DNA from: Eubacteriales bacterium
GTDB lineage: Bacteria; Bacillota; Clostridia; Acetivibrionales; STF1-152
Assembly: GCA_028703215.1 (NCBI GenBank)
Contig: JAQVNH010000041.1
Coordinates: forward strand, 1 to 7,824
Reading direction: 5' to 3'
Length of the DNA: 7,824 nt
The position numbers and the translations under genes are program-made. This document shows positions 5,933 to 7,824 of the stretch, piece by piece; position 1 is the first letter of the stretch; each line of letters begins with the position of its first letter. A model generated the notes under the pieces. It was not told where the DNA came from, ran no database searches, and saw only the letters and a list, made by a program, of their open reading frames with translations.

Positions 5933-7824
5933 ATGCCAAAGAAAAAGAGGAAGCCGGTAAAAACCGGAAGAGCGGTTTCGGCTCGCGGCAGAAAATATTC
6001 CTCCGCGGGAAAAAAGAAATCTTCTTCAATTGATAAGAAACGCAAATCAAGTGTTCTTAAAATCATTTCAATACTATTTCTGGTTATTTGCCTCGCGGGA
6101 CTCGGAACACTTGGCGGTTTGATTTACGGATACGCGACAAAGACCACTCTCCTTGACCTTAACGATTTGAAAATCAGGGCGGCAACGACCTATATTTACG
6201 ATGATGCCGGCAATGAGATACTGCAGTTTACCGGAAGCCAAAACATGAACCGCGAGCAGGTCCTGTACAAAGATATTCCCCGGGATTTAGGGGATGCCTT
6301 CGTTTCTATCGAGGATGAGCGATTCTTTGACCATTTCGGCGTAGATGTGCCGGGCATCCTACGCGCTTTGTGGCTCAAGCTTCTCAATCCAAACTCGAGG
6401 ATGCAAGGTGCCAGCACAATTACACAGCAGACCGTTCGTACGATAACCCAGGAGTATGATGTAAATCTCAACAGAAAGATCCAGGAATGGGTCCGCTCCA
6501 TTCAGCTTGAGAAAAAGCTCGAAAAGTGGCAGATACTTGAGTTGTATATGAATGTTATTTACCTGGGCAACAACATTTACGGCGTGCAGGCTGCTTCAAA
6601 ACAATATTTCGGCAAACCGGTCTCCGACCTTTCACTGGCCGAATGCGCACTCCTAGCCGGAATAGCAAATAATCCCGCAGATATGAATCCGTTTACCGAG
6701 GAAGGCAGAGAAAACGCAATCAAACGGCAAAGGGTAATACTCGCCAAAATGCTTGAGCTTGGGCCAATAACCCAAGAAGAGTACGATCAGGCAAGAGCGG
6801 AGGAAATTATTTTTGCTAAGAAGGGCGACTTTACTTATGAAATCCCTATACAGTCATATTTTGTGGATCAAGTGGTGGAAGATGTCATTTCCGCTCTCAT
6901 AAAGAAGGGGTATTCGGAGGATTACGCCGAAACAATGATTTACAATCATGGTCTCAAGATCTTTACGACACAAAGTACGGCCGTTCAAAATGCACTGACG
7001 GAAGTATTTACCGACGATTCATATTTTTATAAGGATAATGAGCAAGCCGCTGCTGCAGGCGAGATCCCTCAGGCTGCCATGGTCGTAATCGATCCGGAGA
7101 ACGGCCAAATCAAAGGCATTTACGGAGGAAGCGGTGAAAAAACAGCCAGCCGCATATTCAACAGGGCTACACACTCCGAAAGACAGCCCGGGTCAAGTAT
7201 CAAGCCTATCGCCGTATACGGTCCCGCTCTTGACCAGCGTCTTATAACTGCCGCAACCGTTATAGACGATATCGCAATGTACCTTAATACCGATCCTAAA
7301 CTCAAGGATGAAAGATATCCTTTAAATTTTGACCTCAAATACGGCGGACTTATAACGATCCGCGATGCAATCATGAAGTCCATCAATGTTATTGCCGCAA
7401 GGGTGTGGACAGAATATATCGGCCCGGAGAAAGCGCTTGGCTACCTTGCAAAATCAGGCATCGACAGAACCAAAGAACAATACGTTTCAGTGGCAATGGG
7501 GGGTCTTGAAAAGGGAGTTTCCCCGCTTCAAATGGCTGCCGCCTACGTTCCTTTTGCAAACAAGGGATTGTACTTTAAGCCGATAACCTATACAAAAGTT
7601 CTCACAAGTGACGGGGAGCTGCTTTTGGAAAACGAGCAACCCTATGAAAAAGTGTATTCCGAGACAACCGCCTTTATCATGACTGATATGCTAAAGGGTG
7701 TAACAACTGCCGGAGGCACCGCTCCCAACTGTATAGTAGGCGATGGTAAAAGCATTCCAACAGCTGGCAAAACAGGAACAACAAGCGACAATATCGACAA
7801 GTGGTTTGTCGGTTTCACCCCCTA
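5933..7824 (+). CDS. Second class A penicillin-binding protein, paralogue of the first (cut by right edge)
   Basis: The frame is open from the ATG at 5933 to the window end (630 codons), with GGAGG 7 nt upstream. The role is the same as the first PBP: GT51 glycan polymerase plus transpeptidase. Layout: a strongly basic cytoplasmic tail (1-40, 17 Lys/Arg and one acidic residue), transmembrane helix (about 41-67), GT51 domain (about 96-275), linker, transpeptidase domain from about 378. Motifs: EDERFFDHFG (catalytic E127), GASTITQQ (159-166), RKIQEW (181-186), and E203 followed by LYMNVIYLGNNIYG. Transpeptidase motifs are S421-S-I-K424, S483-I-N485 and K613-T-G615. The frame is cut at KWFVGFTP, which aligns with KWFVGYTP at 618-625 of the first PBP, so up to about 180 residues are missing. 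The two proteins align throughout, including the QSYF-x-D-x-V-V linker, and probably arose by tandem duplication. Confidence 0.95.
   Translation, partial: MPKKKRKPVKTGRAVSARGRKYSSAGKKKSSSIDKKRKSSVLKIISILFLVICLAGLGTLGGLIYGYATKTTLLDLNDLKIRAATTYIYDDAGNEILQFTGSQNMNREQVLYKDIPRDLGDAFVSIEDERFFDHFGVDVPGILRALWLKLLNPNSRMQGASTITQQTVRTITQEYDVNLNRKIQEWVRSIQLEKKLEKWQILELYMNVIYLGNNIYGVQAASKQYFGKPVSDLSLAECALLAGIANNPADMNPFTEEGRENAIKRQRVILAKMLELGPITQEEYDQARAEEIIFAKKGDFTYEIPIQSYFVDQVVEDVISALIKKGYSEDYAETMIYNHGLKIFTTQSTAVQNALTEVFTDDSYFYKDNEQAAAAGEIPQAAMVVIDPENGQIKGIYGGSGEKTASRIFNRATHSERQPGSSIKPIAVYGPALDQRLITAATVIDDIAMYLNTDPKLKDERYPLNFDLKYGGLITIRDAIMKSINVIAARVWTEYIGPEKALGYLAKSGIDRTKEQYVSVAMGGLEKGVSPLQMAAAYVPFANKGLYFKPITYTKVLTSDGELLLENEQPYEKVYSETTAFIMTDMLKGVTTAGGTAPNCIVGDGKSIPTAGKTGTTSDNIDKWFVGFTP

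Overview
The window looks like an ordinary chromosomal segment of a Firmicute, most likely a Clostridia-type anaerobe. The evidence is sigma-A promoters and strong AGGAGG-type ribosome binding sites, a TTG start, mid-range base composition judged by eye, a TRAM-type 23S rRNA methyltransferase, and clostridial-style class A penicillin-binding proteins (PBPs) beside a bactofilin/M23 peptidase pair. No mobile element, CRISPR array, tRNA or rRNA is visible. The genus cannot be fixed from this sequence alone.

Left part (1-1459, minus strand): the 5' end of a RlmD/RlmCD-type 23S rRNA uracil-C5 methyltransferase gene runs off the left edge. Just upstream of it lies a complete proA (gamma-glutamyl phosphate reductase, proline synthesis), whose stop codon is 9 bases before the methyltransferase start. 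The two are probably co-transcribed from a near-consensus promoter at 1547-1575. proB is not adjacent on the side that is visible.

Middle (1460-1808): a divergent intergenic region holds back-to-back promoters. One reads left into proA. The other (1591-1620, extended -10) reads right through a leader of about 180 nt into a cell-envelope operon.

Right part (1809-7824, plus strand): all four genes concern peptidoglycan. First come a membrane-anchored M23 endopeptidase with a coiled coil and a bactofilin (polymer-forming cytoskeletal protein, TTG start), 53 nt apart and closed by a rho-independent terminator. Two paralogous bifunctional class A PBPs follow, each behind its own extended -10 promoter: a complete one of 803 aa, and a second that is cut by the right edge after 630 codons. 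The set pairs a cytoskeletal scaffold and a wall hydrolase with two wall synthases. This suggests a local cell-shape or septation module, although the terminator and separate promoters show that it is at least two transcription units.

No wholly unknown system was recognised. The best leads are the bactofilin/M23/double-PBP cluster, the likely bactofilin-docking motif in the M23 cytoplasmic tail, the exactly duplicated extended -10 box before the first PBP, and the long M23 leader with a small ORF that overlaps the M23 start.
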